The notes under the pieces were generated by a model. It was given only the letters and a program-made list of their open reading frames with translations, had not been told where the DNA came from and searched no databases. Below are positions 8,295-17,157 of a stretch of DNA of 64,000 nucleotides, piece by piece; positions within the stretch are counted from its first letter, which is position 1, and every line of letters begins with the position of its first letter. Source of the DNA: Stappia stellulata DSM 5886 (lineage in GTDB: Bacteria > Pseudomonadota > Alphaproteobacteria > Rhizobiales > Stappiaceae); contig NZ_AUIM01000004.1 of NCBI RefSeq assembly GCF_000423705.1, positions 558,001 through 622,000 of the forward strand, in the 5' to 3' direction. The position numbers were made by a program, and so were the translations under genes.

Positions 8295-9053
8295 TCACGC
8301 CGCGCCCTTGGCGCGACGGACGCGGGCGATCTTGGCGAATCCCGTCTTGTTGCGTCCCGTGGCGACTGGCTGGCCGTCCTCGGCCCTTGTGTCTGCCGTC
8401 GGGCTTTCCGCAACGATCGCTTCGCTGGGCAGGCGCAATTCATCGAGCGGGGCGGGCGGACGCTTGGGGCCGACAGCGGCGCGGGCCGGCGACAAGGCGA
8501 CAAGGCTGCGACCGCCACCGATCTGCTGCCATTTGCGCGCCTTTTCGTCCAGGCTTTCGGCCACGCCGTCGACGACATATCGGCCGTTCTCGCCCAGCAC
8601 CAAAGGCCGGCTGTCGCGCAATGTCCAGTTCAGCCGCTCAAACAACGCGGAGGGCGAAATCGGCTTGATCACCACGTTTTGCGCGCCATCGCGCAGAATG
8701 CGATCGATCAGGGTCCGGGTTCCATGCGCCGTCACGAACACCACAGGCAGAAAACACAGCGGCGCCATCTTGCGCTGGCGGATGTTGCGCAAAAGCCCGA
8801 TCCCGCTTGTCGGCTTCATGCGCCAGTCCGTGATCACCATGTTGGGCGGATCGAGACGCATCACTTCCAGCGCCTCCTCAGGAGTGTCGAAGGTCCGCAC
8901 CCGGCGCACCCGAAAGCCAAGAAGCGTAGAGCGCAGGATCGTCTGCATCGGTTTGGAATCATCGACGACCACGACATCGAGGTCGTTGATGTCGAGACCA
9001 TAGGCGTAATGCCGTGTCATTCGAGCCACGAGCGCATCCTGCATTTGAGACAT
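8295..9053 (-). CDS. Receiver-domain (CheY-like) response regulator without a known output domain
   Basis: The N-terminal 140 residues form a complete receiver domain: the acidic pair in VVVVDDSKPMQ, the phosphoacceptor aspartate in MVITDWRM, the switch threonine in VFVTAHGT and the lysine in VVIKPIS. The remaining roughly 110 residues are basic and proline/alanine-rich, without a recognisable DNA-binding or enzymatic domain, so it may act by protein contacts. No histidine kinase is adjacent. The start is uncertain: ATG codons at 9053, 9044 and 9020 are all possible and none has a strong ribosome-binding site; the first of the cluster is used here. The next gene rightwards is nrdJ on the opposite strand. 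Confidence 0.85.
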   Translation of the reverse strand: MSQMQDALVARMTRHYAYGLDINDLDVVVVDDSKPMQTILRSTLLGFRVRRVRTFDTPEEALEVMRLDPPNMVITDWRMKPTSGIGLLRNIRQRKMAPLCFLPVVFVTAHGTRTLIDRILRDGAQNVVIKPISPSALFERLNWTLRDSRPLVLGENGRYVVDGVAESLDEKARKWQQIGGGRSLVALSPARAAVGPKRPPAPLDELRLPSEAIVAESPTADTRAEDGQPVATGRNKTGFAKIARVRRAKGAA

Positions 9054-9769
9054 GTACGCAAAGAGTGAAACACAGCCGGATTGTTTCCCCGTTGATCCAA
9101 CGGGACGCATTTTCCGACAGTTTCACTAAAAGTCGAATGACCGAGGTGATAGACTGAAGGGGATCGAAGGCGATTCTCGGCGCGCCTGAAACGCATGTCG
9201 TCAAACGGGCGTGCGTAGCCGGAAGGCATCTCCGGCGCGCCGGCCTTGTCCGCAGCCTGACCCTGACGAAGCGCCTGTCCGCAAGCCCTGCGGTCGCCCG
9301 TCCTCGATATCCACACCCCGGCACTACATTTTGGGCCTCAGCGGACCAGATCCACAATAGATGGATTTCACCGCTTGACGCTAACAAACGATTCACCCTA
9401 CCTTTCAAGCGTCCGACAGATCGTATGAAGGTTGGAGCGAAACGCTCCGCGTCCATTCCACAGACAGGCGACGTCACACCACCCGGCTTGAGCGCGGCGG
9501 CTCACGACCGATGGAGTTTCTCGACTCGTCGATACGATATGTCGTGACAGGCGTGCTCCAGCATACTATATTTGGTGCACACTCAAGACATACGGATCGC
9601 GCGGCGCACGCGCGGCAACTTTTGACAGGGCACCGTCAGCTTGAACGTCCGCGTTTTCGAAACCGCGCGGACGAGGAGCGGCGTGTTCGCCGCTGACCGG
9701 GCATGCGGCAAGACCGCGATCACTCACGACTGGCCTCAACGGGCCGAATGCACTCAAGGGGGCTTCAGG
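9054..9769. other. Long divergent intergenic region upstream of nrdJ
   Basis: These roughly 700 bases lie between the leftward receiver-domain gene and nrdJ. I see no convincing gene. The recognisable content is the pair of NrdR-like boxes at 9532-9578 and the nrdJ ribosome-binding site AAGGGGG at about 9755. A TTGACG at 9375 with a poor -10 is too weak to call as a promoter. Confidence 0.6.
9532..9578 (+). promoter_or_regulatory. Tandem NrdR-type boxes upstream of nrdJ
   Basis: Two 16-mers, ATACGATATGTCGTGA (9532-9547) and ATACTATATTTGGTGC (9563-9578), each match the NrdR box ACAC-W-ATATAT-W-GTGT at 11 to 12 of 16 positions. Their starts are 31 bp apart, leaving 15 bp between them, the in-phase tandem spacing typical of NrdR sites. 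NrdR represses ribonucleotide reductase genes in response to nucleotide pools. The boxes lie about 190 bases before the nrdJ start. Confidence 0.65.
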
Positions 9770-12700
9770 ATGAAAATCGAGCGGCGTTATACCAAGGACG
9801 GACAATCGCCCTATGCGGAGATTCCGTTCCGGGTCGCCACCAGCGAGATCCGCAATCCGGATGGCTCGATCGTTTTCCGCCTCGAGAATATCGACGTTCC
9901 CACGCAGTTCTCGCAGGTCGCGTCCGACATCCTGGCGCAGAAATACTTCCGCAAGGCAGGCGTTCCGGCCCGTCTGAAGCCGGTCGAGGAGAACACCGTT
10001 CCCTCCTGGCTGTGGCGCAAGGAAGCCGATCTCGAGGCGCTGGCCGACCTCCCCGAGGACGAGCGCTACGGCTCGGAGATCGATGCGCGTCAGGTGTTCG
10101 ACCGTCTCGCCGGCACCTGGACCTATTGGGGCTGGAAGGGCGGCTATTTCGACGGCGAAGCCGATGCCCAGGCCTTCTTCGACGAACTGCGCTTCATGCT
10201 CGCCACCCAGAAGGTCGCTCCCAACAGCCCGCAGTGGTTCAACACCGGTCTGCATTGGGCCTATGGCATCGACGGACCGAGCCAGGGTCACTTTTACGTC
10301 GACTTCGAGACCGGCGAGCTGACGCGCTCGGCGACCGCCTATGAGCATCCGCAGCCGCACGCCTGTTTCATCCAGTCCGTCCAGGACGATCTCGTCAACG
10401 AAAACGGCATCATGGACCTTTGGGTCCGCGAGGCGCGCCTGTTCAAGTATGGCTCCGGCACCGGCTCCAACTTCTCCCGCGTGCGTGGCGAAGGCGAACG
10501 ACTGTCGGGTGGCGGCAAGTCCTCCGGCCTGATGAGCTTCCTCAAGATCGGCGACCGGGCCGCCGGCGCGATCAAGTCCGGCGGCACCACCCGCCGCGCG
10601 GCGAAGATGGTCGTTGTCGACATCGACCATCCCGATATCGAGGACTACATCAGCTGGAAGGTGAAGGAAGAGCAGAAGGTCGCGGCCCTCGTGACCGGCT
10701 CCAAGATCTGCCAGAAGCATCTCTCCGCCATCATGCGCGCTTGCGTGAACTGCGAGGGCCATGACAGCGACTGTTTCGACCCGGCGAAAAACCCGGCCCT
10801 GAAGCGCGAGATCCGTGCCGCCAAGAAGATGATGGTGCCGGAGAACTACATCCAGCGCGTCATCCAGTTCGCACGCCAGGGCTTCACCAAGATCGAGTTC
10901 CCGACCTACAATACGGACTGGGATTCGGAAGCCTATCTCACGGTTTCGGGCCAGAACTCCAACAACTCCGTGCGCGTCACCGACGGCTTCCTGTCGGCGG
11001 TTCTGGACGATGACGACTGGAACCTGACCGCCCGCAAGGACGGCTCCATTGCCAAGACCGTGAAGGCGCGCGAGCTTTGGGAACAGATCGGCTACGCCGC
11101 ATGGGCATCGGCCGATCCGGGCATCCAGTATCACACCACCATCAACGACTGGCACACCTGCCCGGCCTCCGGCGACATCCGCGCGTCCAATCCCTGTTCG
11201 GAGTACATGTTCCTCGACGACACCGCCTGCAACCTCGCATCGCTGAACCTGCTTCAGTTCCGCCAGGAAGACGGCCTGGTCGACGTGGAGAACTATGAGC
11301 ACGCCGTGCGCCTGTGGACCATGGTGCTCGAAATCTCCGTGCTGATGGCGCAGTTCCCGTCCAAGGAGATCGCGGAGCTGTCCTACAAGTTCCGCACGCT
11401 CGGCCTCGGCTATGCCAACATCGGCGGCCTGCTGATGACCTCCGGCATTCCCTATGACAGCGACGAGGGCCGTGCGATCTGCGGCGCGCTGACGGCCATC
11501 ATGACCGGCGTGTCCTATGCCACCTCGGCTGAGATGGCCGGCGAACTCGGCGCCTTCCCGGGCTATGAGGAAAACGCCAGCCATATGTTGCGCGTGATGC
11601 GCAACCACCGCCGCGCCGCCTATGGCGAAGCGGAGGGCTACGAGGCGCTCAACACCAATCCGGTGCCGCTCGATCATGCCTCCTGCACCGACCCGCGTCT
11701 GGTGGAACGGGCCAAGATCGCCTGGGACAAGGCGCTGGAGCTCGGCCAGAAGCACGGCTATCGCAATGCCCAGTCGACCGTGATCGCACCGACTGGCACG
11801 ATCGGCCTGGTGATGGATTGCGACACCACGGGCATCGAGCCGGATTTCGCACTGGTGAAGTTCAAGAAGCTGGCCGGCGGCGGCTACTTCAAGATCATCA
11901 ACCGCGCCGTTCCGGCGGCCCTGCGCGGCCTCGGCTACAGCGAAAGCGAGATCGCGGAAATCGAGGCCTATGCCGTCGGCCACGGCTCGCTCGACCAGGC
12001 GCCGGCGATCAACCCGGGGAGCCTCACGGCCAAGGGGTTCGACGCCAAGGCGCTGGAGAAGGTCGCCGGGTCGCTCGGCTCCGCCTTCGACATCAAGTTC
12101 GTGTTCAACCGCTGGACGCTTGGCGACGATTTCGTCACCGGCAAGCTCGGCGTCCCGACCGAAAAGCTCGACGATCCGGACTTCGACCTGTTGTCGCACC
12201 TCGGTTTCTCGAAGGCCGAGATCGAGGCCGCCAACACCCATGTCTGCGGTGCGATGACGCTGGAGGGTGCGCCCTTTCTCAAGGAAGAGCATTACGCGGT
12301 CTTCGATTGCGCCAACCCCTGCGGCCGGCTCGGCAAGCGGTTCCTGTCGGTGGAAAGCCACATCCGCATGATGGCGGCGGCCCAGCCGTTCATCTCCGGA
12401 GCGATTTCCAAGACGATCAACATGCCGAACGACGCGGCGGTCGAGGATTGCGCCGAGGCCTACATGCTGTCCTGGCGCCTGGCGCTCAAGGCGAACGCGC
12501 TCTACCGGGACGGCTCCAAGCTGTCGCAGCCGCTGAATTCCCAGCTTCTTGCCGATGACGAGGACGACGAGGAGGATGCGGTCGAGGCGCTGGTTGCACA
12601 GTCGCAGACGGCGCGGGTGGAAAAGGTCGCGGAAAAGATCGTCGAACGCATCGTCGAGCGGGTGGTCGAACGCCCGGTGCGCGAGCGCGAGAAGATGCCG

Positions 12701-13498
12701 GACCGGCGCAAGGGCTACACGCAGAAGGCGCGCGTCGGCGGGCACAAGGTGTATCTCACCACCGGCGAATACGGCGACGGACGCCTCGGCGAGATCTTCA
12801 TCGACATGCACAAGGAAGGCGCCGCCTTCCGCTCGCTGATGAACAATTTTGCCATCGCGATCTCGCTGGGTCTCCAGTACGGCGTGCCGCTCGAGGAATA
12901 TGTCGACGCCTTCACCTTCACCCGCTTCGAACCGGCGGGCATGGTACAGGGCAACGAGGCCATCAAGAACGCGACCTCGATCCTCGACTATATCTTCCGC
13001 GAGCTGGCCGTCTCCTACCTGGCCCGCAACGATCTGGCACATGTGCCGCCGGAAGCGATCGGCAACACGGCCATGAGTTCGGGACCGAACGAGGGCCGCG
13101 CCAGCGATCAGGGGCACAGCGGCGTCGTGTCGCGCGGCCTGGTGCGCGGCCAGACCGAGCGCTTCCGCGTGGTCGGCGCGGGCGAGGAACCCGCCGGCGC
13201 GCTCGGCAGCAGTGAGACCGCCAAGGGTGGCACGACGCTGAGCTCGACGTCCGTCCATGGCCGCACGGCCGCGGTTGCCACTGCCTTCAAGCGCGACGTC
13301 GATGCCGAGACGGAAACGGCGACCGATGTCGGCACCGCCTCCCCCGCCCCGGTCGCCAGCCAGGCGCAGCAGATCGCGCAGGCCCGGATGAAGGGCTACG
13401 AAGGCGAGAATTGCGCGGAATGCGGCAACTTCACCATGGTGCGCAACGGCACCTGCCTGAAGTGCGACACCTGCGGGTCGACGAGCGGGTGCAGCTGA
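9770..13498 (+). CDS. nrdJ: Adenosylcobalamin-dependent (class II) ribonucleotide reductase
   Basis: This 1242-residue enzyme reduces ribonucleotides to deoxyribonucleotides using a B12 radical, independent of oxygen. Seen in order are the ten-stranded barrel with [20 protein letters not shown], the active-site segment [15 protein letters not shown] (from about residue 474), the [20 protein letters not shown] stretch quoted here only in part (APTGTIGLV), an acidic linker ([10 protein letters not shown]) followed by a charged heptad-like run ([15 protein letters not shown]), a further conserved domain and a C-terminal zinc ribbon with the redox CxxC pairs ([15 protein letters not shown]). The length fits the long alphaproteobacterial NrdJ. 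The ATG at 9770 has AAGGGGG nine bases upstream. Tandem NrdR-like boxes suggest control by deoxynucleotide levels. No class I reductase is in the window. Confidence 0.96.
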   Translation: MKIERRYTKDGQSPYAEIPFRVATSEIRNPDGSIVFRLENIDVPTQFSQVASDILAQKYFRKAGVPARLKPVEENTVPSWLWRKEADLEALADLPEDERYGSEIDARQVFDRLAGTWTYWGWKGGYFDGEADAQAFFDELRFMLATQKVAPNSPQWFNTGLHWAYGIDGPSQGHFYVDFETGELTRSATAYEHPQPHACFIQSVQDDLVNENGIMDLWVREARLFKYGSGTGSNFSRVRGEGERLSGGGKSSGLMSFLKIGDRAAGAIKSGGTTRRAAKMVVVDIDHPDIEDYISWKVKEEQKVAALVTGSKICQKHLSAIMRACVNCEGHDSDCFDPAKNPALKREIRAAKKMMVPENYIQRVIQFARQGFTKIEFPTYNTDWDSEAYLTVSGQNSNNSVRVTDGFLSAVLDDDDWNLTARKDGSIAKTVKARELWEQIGYAAWASADPGIQYHTTINDWHTCPASGDIRASNPCSEYMFLDDTACNLASLNLLQFRQEDGLVDVENYEHAVRLWTMVLEISVLMAQFPSKEIAELSYKFRTLGLGYANIGGLLMTSGIPYDSDEGRAICGALTAIMTGVSYATSAEMAGELGAFPGYEENASHMLRVMRNHRRAAYGEAEGYEALNTNPVPLDHASCTDPRLVERAKIAWDKALELGQKHGYRNAQSTVIAPTGTIGLVMDCDTTGIEPDFALVKFKKLAGGGYFKIINRAVPAALRGLGYSESEIAEIEAYAVGHGSLDQAPAINPGSLTAKGFDAKALEKVAGSLGSAFDIKFVFNRWTLGDDFVTGKLGVPTEKLDDPDFDLLSHLGFSKAEIEAANTHVCGAMTLEGAPFLKEEHYAVFDCANPCGRLGKRFLSVESHIRMMAAAQPFISGAISKTINMPNDAAVEDCAEAYMLSWRLALKANALYRDGSKLSQPLNSQLLADDEDDEEDAVEALVAQSQTARVEKVAEKIVERIVERVVERPVREREKMPDRRKGYTQKARVGGHKVYLTTGEYGDGRLGEIFIDMHKEGAAFRSLMNNFAIAISLGLQYGVPLEEYVDAFTFTRFEPAGMVQGNEAIKNATSILDYIFRELAVSYLARNDLAHVPPEAIGNTAMSSGPNEGRASDQGHSGVVSRGLVRGQTERFRVVGAGEEPAGALGSSETAKGGTTLSSTSVHGRTAAVATAFKRDVDAETETATDVGTASPAPVASQAQQIAQARMKGYEGENCAECGNFTMVRNGTCLKCDTCGSTSGCS

Positions 13499-13568
13499 GG
13501 CCGCCACTCAGATGGCCCGGGCCGCATAGGATGGGCCGGTTCGGCCAGTAAGCGGCTTAAAACAAGTA

Positions 13569-13594
13569 TTCCGGACGCTCTCGGGCGTCCGGAA
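13569..13594. terminator. Hairpin downstream of nrdJ
   Basis: A 10-bp stem (TTCCGGACGC pairing with GCGTCCGGAA, loop of six) lies about 70 bases after the nrdJ stop. No T-run follows, so it is a possible but not classical terminator. Confidence 0.45.
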
Positions 13595-13630
13595 ATACAA
13601 ATTAAGAACAAAATGTGAACGAAATCTTCC

Positions 13631-13993
13631 ATGAAGATCCGTGTTTCGTGCTCGCACCGCGATGAGGACACGCTGGAAAGGCGCAAGGGCCATCTCTCTG
13701 CCCTGCGGCGCGATGGCCGGATTGAGCCCTGGCACAACCGTGAGATTCGTGCCGGTGGAGATCTCGACGAGGAAATCTCTGAGCCGCTTCATCGAGAGGC
13801 TGTCGCGGCCCCTGAAATACGGGTGCGTCTACCTGCAGGCCTGCGAGACGGGACCGGAGACGAAGATCCCCCTTTGGAAATGGATGACCTTCTCCAACCG
13901 CCAGCGCCCCGGTCAGCACTCGGCGGCAAGCCGCCGGCGCTGGTCTGTTGGCAGAGAAATGCTATCAACCAACCCGGTCATCAGGAACAATGA
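13631..13993 (+). pseudogene. Degraded TIR-domain gene (N-terminal remnant)
   Basis: The first 53 or so codons (to about 13789) read as the beginning of a bacterial TIR domain: a beta-A strand-like MKIRVSCSHRDED, then HLSALRRDGRIEPWH and REIRAGGDLDEEI, matching the usual pattern of S-H-x-D-E, L-x-x-x-G-x-I-x-x-W and I-x-x-G-x-x-W-x-x-E-I. The conserved tryptophan before EEI is replaced by leucine. After that the frame gives unrelated sequence, and no other frame restores the rest of the domain, including the region of the catalytic glutamate. It is therefore a truncated, presumably non-functional relic. TIR proteins of this type often serve in defence systems as NADases. The rest of 13499-14048 holds only the nrdJ-distal hairpin and nothing else I can identify. 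Confidence 0.6.
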
Positions 13994-14048
13994 GTAGCTT
14001 AGATTACCCCGGATCCTGTCCGACGATCAGGGGGCAGCTCAAACCAAG

Positions 14049-15263
14049 TCAATTGACCGGCGCTCGTCCGGCAACCAGATCGCGAACGATGCGAGCGGTG
14101 ACGGGCGCCAGCGTCAGTCCCAGATGACCATGGCCAAAAGCGAGGATCACGTCGCGTGCGCCCCGCACCGGACGAATGACCGGCACCGAATCTGGCATCG
14201 ACGGGCGAAAGCCCAGCCAGCTCCGATTCGGTTTGCCGAGATCCGGGAAGAAGGTCCGCGCGCCCTCCTCCAACTGGGCAAACCGCCGCTCGTTCGCCGG
14301 CGCGGCCAGATCGCCCAGTTCCACCAGCCCGGCAATACGCAAACGCCCTTGCATCGGCACCATGTAGAAGCCTCGGGAGGTGGGCGAGACGGGACGCGAC
14401 AAGAGCGGCGTCGGCATATCGAACTCGATATGATAGCCCCGCTCCGTGTCGAGCGGCACGCGCTCGCCGGCCTGCGCCACAAGCGCCTTGGAATGCGCAC
14501 CGGCCGCGATCACAACGCGGCGCGCCGTGATGGCGCCCTCGGGCGTGGTCACCTGCACGCCGGCGCTCCGGCGTTCCAGCCGTATGGCCTGCCGGGGCAG
14601 GATGCGCACGCCCGCTTGGGTGACCGCCACCGCGAGACGCCGCATCGCCTCGCCCGGATCCGTCATACTCATCGCACCGGGAAACAGCACCGCGCCCCCC
14701 TCGAAAGGCGGCAACTGCGGCTCCAGCCGGCTCAACGCGTCGCTCGACAGCAACTCCTGCGCGATACCGTAAGTGCCACGCAATGCAATATCCGCTTCCG
14801 CGGCCTTGAAATCGCGCATCGAGGTATAGGCGTAAACGCAACCATTGTGGCGGAACAGATCCTCCGCCCCGATCTGCGCGGACAGTTCATGCCACCCACC
14901 GGCGGCCTCGGCGAGCAGAGGCGCCAGCGCGGCGACGTTGCGGCGCATGGGCCCCGGCAGAGACTCATAGGCAAAACGCAGCAGCCAGGGAAACAGCGTG
15001 GGCAGCGCCGCCTTGCGCACCGAAAGCGGCGAAACACGGCTGAACAGCAGATCAGGCAGGTTTCGCAGCACCCCCGGCGTGCCGACCGGTATGATGGCAT
15101 ATTCGGCGATTGTACCGGCGTTGCCGTAAGAGGCGCCGGAGCCCGGCTCATTGGGCTCCAGCAAGGTCACCGCGCGCCCGTCATCCGCCAGCCGCAAGGC
15201 AATTGTAAGGCCAATGGCTCCGCCACCGATCACCAGCACTTCCGTGTCCAACGCACCTGCCAT
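14049..15263 (-). CDS. FAD-dependent D-amino-acid dehydrogenase-like oxidoreductase (DadA family)
   Basis: This 404-residue DAO-family flavoenzyme starts with the FAD-binding G-x-G-x-x-G motif (VLVIGGGAIGLTIALRL) and an acidic residue at the end of the second strand (LLEPNEPGSGAS), and ends with the family motif FGHGHLGLTLAP. Members oxidise D-amino acids or related secondary amines to oxo acids, usually passing electrons to the quinone pool at the membrane. The ATG at 15263 has GGAAGGG seven bases upstream; an ATG six bases further upstream is too close to that site. It lies next to a MocR regulator gene and a divergent TRAP transporter, so import and oxidation of a D-amino acid, hydroxyproline or opine-like compound is plausible. 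The true substrate cannot be read from sequence. Confidence 0.86.
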   Translation of the reverse strand: MAGALDTEVLVIGGGAIGLTIALRLADDGRAVTLLEPNEPGSGASYGNAGTIAEYAIIPVGTPGVLRNLPDLLFSRVSPLSVRKAALPTLFPWLLRFAYESLPGPMRRNVAALAPLLAEAAGGWHELSAQIGAEDLFRHNGCVYAYTSMRDFKAAEADIALRGTYGIAQELLSSDALSRLEPQLPPFEGGAVLFPGAMSMTDPGEAMRRLAVAVTQAGVRILPRQAIRLERRSAGVQVTTPEGAITARRVVIAAGAHSKALVAQAGERVPLDTERGYHIEFDMPTPLLSRPVSPTSRGFYMVPMQGRLRIAGLVELGDLAAPANERRFAQLEEGARTFFPDLGKPNRSWLGFRPSMPDSVPVIRPVRGARDVILAFGHGHLGLTLAPVTARIVRDLVAGRAPVN

Positions 15264-15338
15264 GGACATCCCTTCCGTTTTCAAAAAATCCTGAAAATCG
15301 CGCCCCCGAGCGCTCCCCCCGCCGAAACTCTCGGCGGA

Positions 15339-16736
15339 TCAGATCACCGGCTCGAGCAGGTGTCGGCCGTCCCGCAGCACCTCGCGCAGGCGCGTCAGCG
15401 CCTCGCGCAGCTGCTCGCGCGAGCGCGCTGCGCCAACGTTGATCCGCACCGCATGGGGCACGGCATTGCGGCTGATGGCGAAAGCTTCGCCCGACAGCAC
15501 GCCAACCCCGGCCAGGCCGGCCGCACGCACGAAGGCATTGGCATGCCACGGCTCCGGTAGATGCACCCAGGCGTGGGGCGCCTGTGGGTCCTGCGACAGG
15601 TCGACGTCGCACAACATCTCGCGCACGAGCACCTGTCGCGCCTCGAACTCGCGCTTCTGCCCCTCCAGAATACGTTCCACCTGCCCGTCCTCGATCATCC
15701 GTGCGGCGATCAGCGCCGTCAGCGGCCCAGTGCTCCAGCAATTGATGCGCAGCATCGCCGCGATCTCCCCGACCAAGGTGGGCGGCGCCAGCACTGCACC
15801 GAAGCGCAGCCCTGGAGCGATGCTCTTGGAAAAGCTCCCCAGATGGATCGTGATGTCAGGATCGCTGGCGGCGAAAGCCTGAGGCGTATCGTCCTTTAGC
15901 GGCCGGTAGACATCGTCCTCGATCAGCAGAACGCCATGGCTCCGGGCGGTTTTGGCCAAGGCACGACGGCGGTCGCCGGACAGCGTGACGGTAGTCGGAT
16001 TATGCAGCGTCGGCACCAGAAACACCGCGCGCGGCGTCAGTTCCGTACAGGCACGGGCAAAGGCGTCGGGCCGCATGCCCTCACCGTCCATCTCCACCGG
16101 CTTCAGAACGAGGTCGAGCGACCGGCACAGCGCGCCGATGCCCTGATAGGTCACCGCGTCGGCAAGAATGACGTCGCCCGGTCGCGCAATTGCCGACAGC
16201 ACGCAAGACAGTCCGTGCTGCGCGCCGTTTGTCACCAGCAGACGCTGGGGCGGCGCCTCACTCCCGATCTGCGTGGCGAGCCAGCCGGCGACCGCCTCAC
16301 GCGCCCAGTCGGGGCCTTCCGGTTCGTGGAAATCCTGCAGCGCGGCGTAACGCGGGTCTTCCGGCAGGCGCGGCAAGAGCGTTGCCAGCGCTTCCAGATA
16401 GCCGGCCGTCGCCGGCCGGTTCACCGACAGGTCGATGTAGCCCTGCTCGTCCAGCGGCGCAGATTTGAAATGCGCCGCCTCCCGCTCCGCGGCGATCAAC
16501 GACCCCCGGCCCGGACGGCTCGTGACCAGGCCCCGCTCCTGCAGCTCGGCAAAGGCGCGGGTGACCGTGGTCAGATTTACCCCCGCCTGACGCGCGATGT
16601 CACGTTGCGACGGCAAACGCTCCCCGGCGACCAGCTCGCCGGATGCGATCTTCGCGGCAATGGCATTGGCAATCTGACGGTAGATCGGCGTCTCGGCGTC
16701 GGTGAACGCGGTCTTGTCGAACAGTGCGGACAGCAG
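15339..16736 (-). CDS. MocR-family (GntR/aminotransferase fusion) regulator, unusual start
   Basis: This is a GntR winged helix fused to a class I aminotransferase-like domain. The frame encodes the full helix-turn-helix: PIYRQIANAIAAKIASGE, then RLPSQRDIARQAGVNLTTVT and RGLVTSRPGRGS. The effector domain has the PLP lysine in GSFSKSIAPG. The first ATG, GTG or TTG of the frame is the TTG at 16616, which would cut off the first 40 residues of the DNA-binding domain. Upstream of it the frame stays open back to a TGA near 16759 and offers only CTG codons, at 16736 and 16733, right after a purine-rich GGGGAAGAGAGGAGAGG. I place the start at that CTG, with reservation; a small frame error is the alternative. 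It probably controls the divergent TRAP genes and the oxidoreductase gene. Confidence 0.78.
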   Translation of the reverse strand: MLSALFDKTAFTDAETPIYRQIANAIAAKIASGELVAGERLPSQRDIARQAGVNLTTVTRAFAELQERGLVTSRPGRGSLIAAEREAAHFKSAPLDEQGYIDLSVNRPATAGYLEALATLLPRLPEDPRYAALQDFHEPEGPDWAREAVAGWLATQIGSEAPPQRLLVTNGAQHGLSCVLSAIARPGDVILADAVTYQGIGALCRSLDLVLKPVEMDGEGMRPDAFARACTELTPRAVFLVPTLHNPTTVTLSGDRRRALAKTARSHGVLLIEDDVYRPLKDDTPQAFAASDPDITIHLGSFSKSIAPGLRFGAVLAPPTLVGEIAAMLRINCWSTGPLTALIAARMIEDGQVERILEGQKREFEARQVLVREMLCDVDLSQDPQAPHAWVHLPEPWHANAFVRAAGLAGVGVLSGEAFAISRNAVPHAVRINVGAARSREQLREALTRLREVLRDGRHLLEPVI

Positions 16737-17157
16737 CCCTCTCCTCTCTTCCCCGTCGTTTCAACCGGCACGCCACCGTCTGGTCGACCGGCAGCCTCCT
16801 GCCCAACCGTTCGACCGGCGCACACCCGTGCGGCCACTCTACCGTCGCGTCGGCGGATCTTGCGTCCTCGGTCACGCGGCCGGGATGCCCCCCCCGGACC
16901 ATCCGCTTCATGGCATAGCACCGCTTTTTGTCTGACGTAAACACCAGACAAAGGCCAGACAAGCACGATATCTCACGCAACGCAATATCGGGTTCGCCCC
17001 GATTTCTTTCAAAAAATTTTGCTAATCACCGATTGACGGACCAAAAAAATCACTGATAGCGTTTGATTGATCGCTTTGTATGGTCACACAATTTTCACTC
17101 ACGGAGGTCGCGCCGCACCGGCGCGAAGGAGTGGAGCAATGCTGGAGGAGCACCCAA
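16737..17157. other. Divergent intergenic region between the MocR regulator and TRAP genes
   Basis: These about 420 bases contain no supported gene. The right half is AT-rich, unlike its surroundings, and carries a promoter-like and repeat-bearing segment at 17033-17081; the dctP ribosome-binding site GGAGGAG is at 17143-17149. The left half is GC-rich with nothing I recognise. Confidence 0.55.
17033..17081 (+). promoter_or_regulatory. Putative TRAP operon promoter with tandem direct repeat
   Basis: TTGACG (17033-17038) and GATAGC (17055-17060) are spaced by 16 bases like a sigma-70 promoter. Overlapping and following the -10 are two head-to-tail 14-mers, TGATAGCGTTTGAT (17054-17067) and TGATCGCTTTGTAT (17068-17081), equal at 10 of 14 positions. 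Direct repeats are the usual operator form for MocR regulators such as GabR. The link to the adjacent MocR gene is inferred. Confidence 0.42.

Noticed and set aside
9375-9403. TTGACG followed after 17 bases by CTACCT, considered as a promoter for nrdJ.
   Set aside because: The -10 match is poor and the site lies nearly 400 bases before nrdJ, upstream of the more convincing NrdR-like boxes.
9566-13507. A leftward open frame of 1313 codons opposite nrdJ.
   Set aside because: It mirrors the nrdJ coding frame, its translation is rich in R, H, G and A without domains, and nrdJ is fully supported on the other strand.
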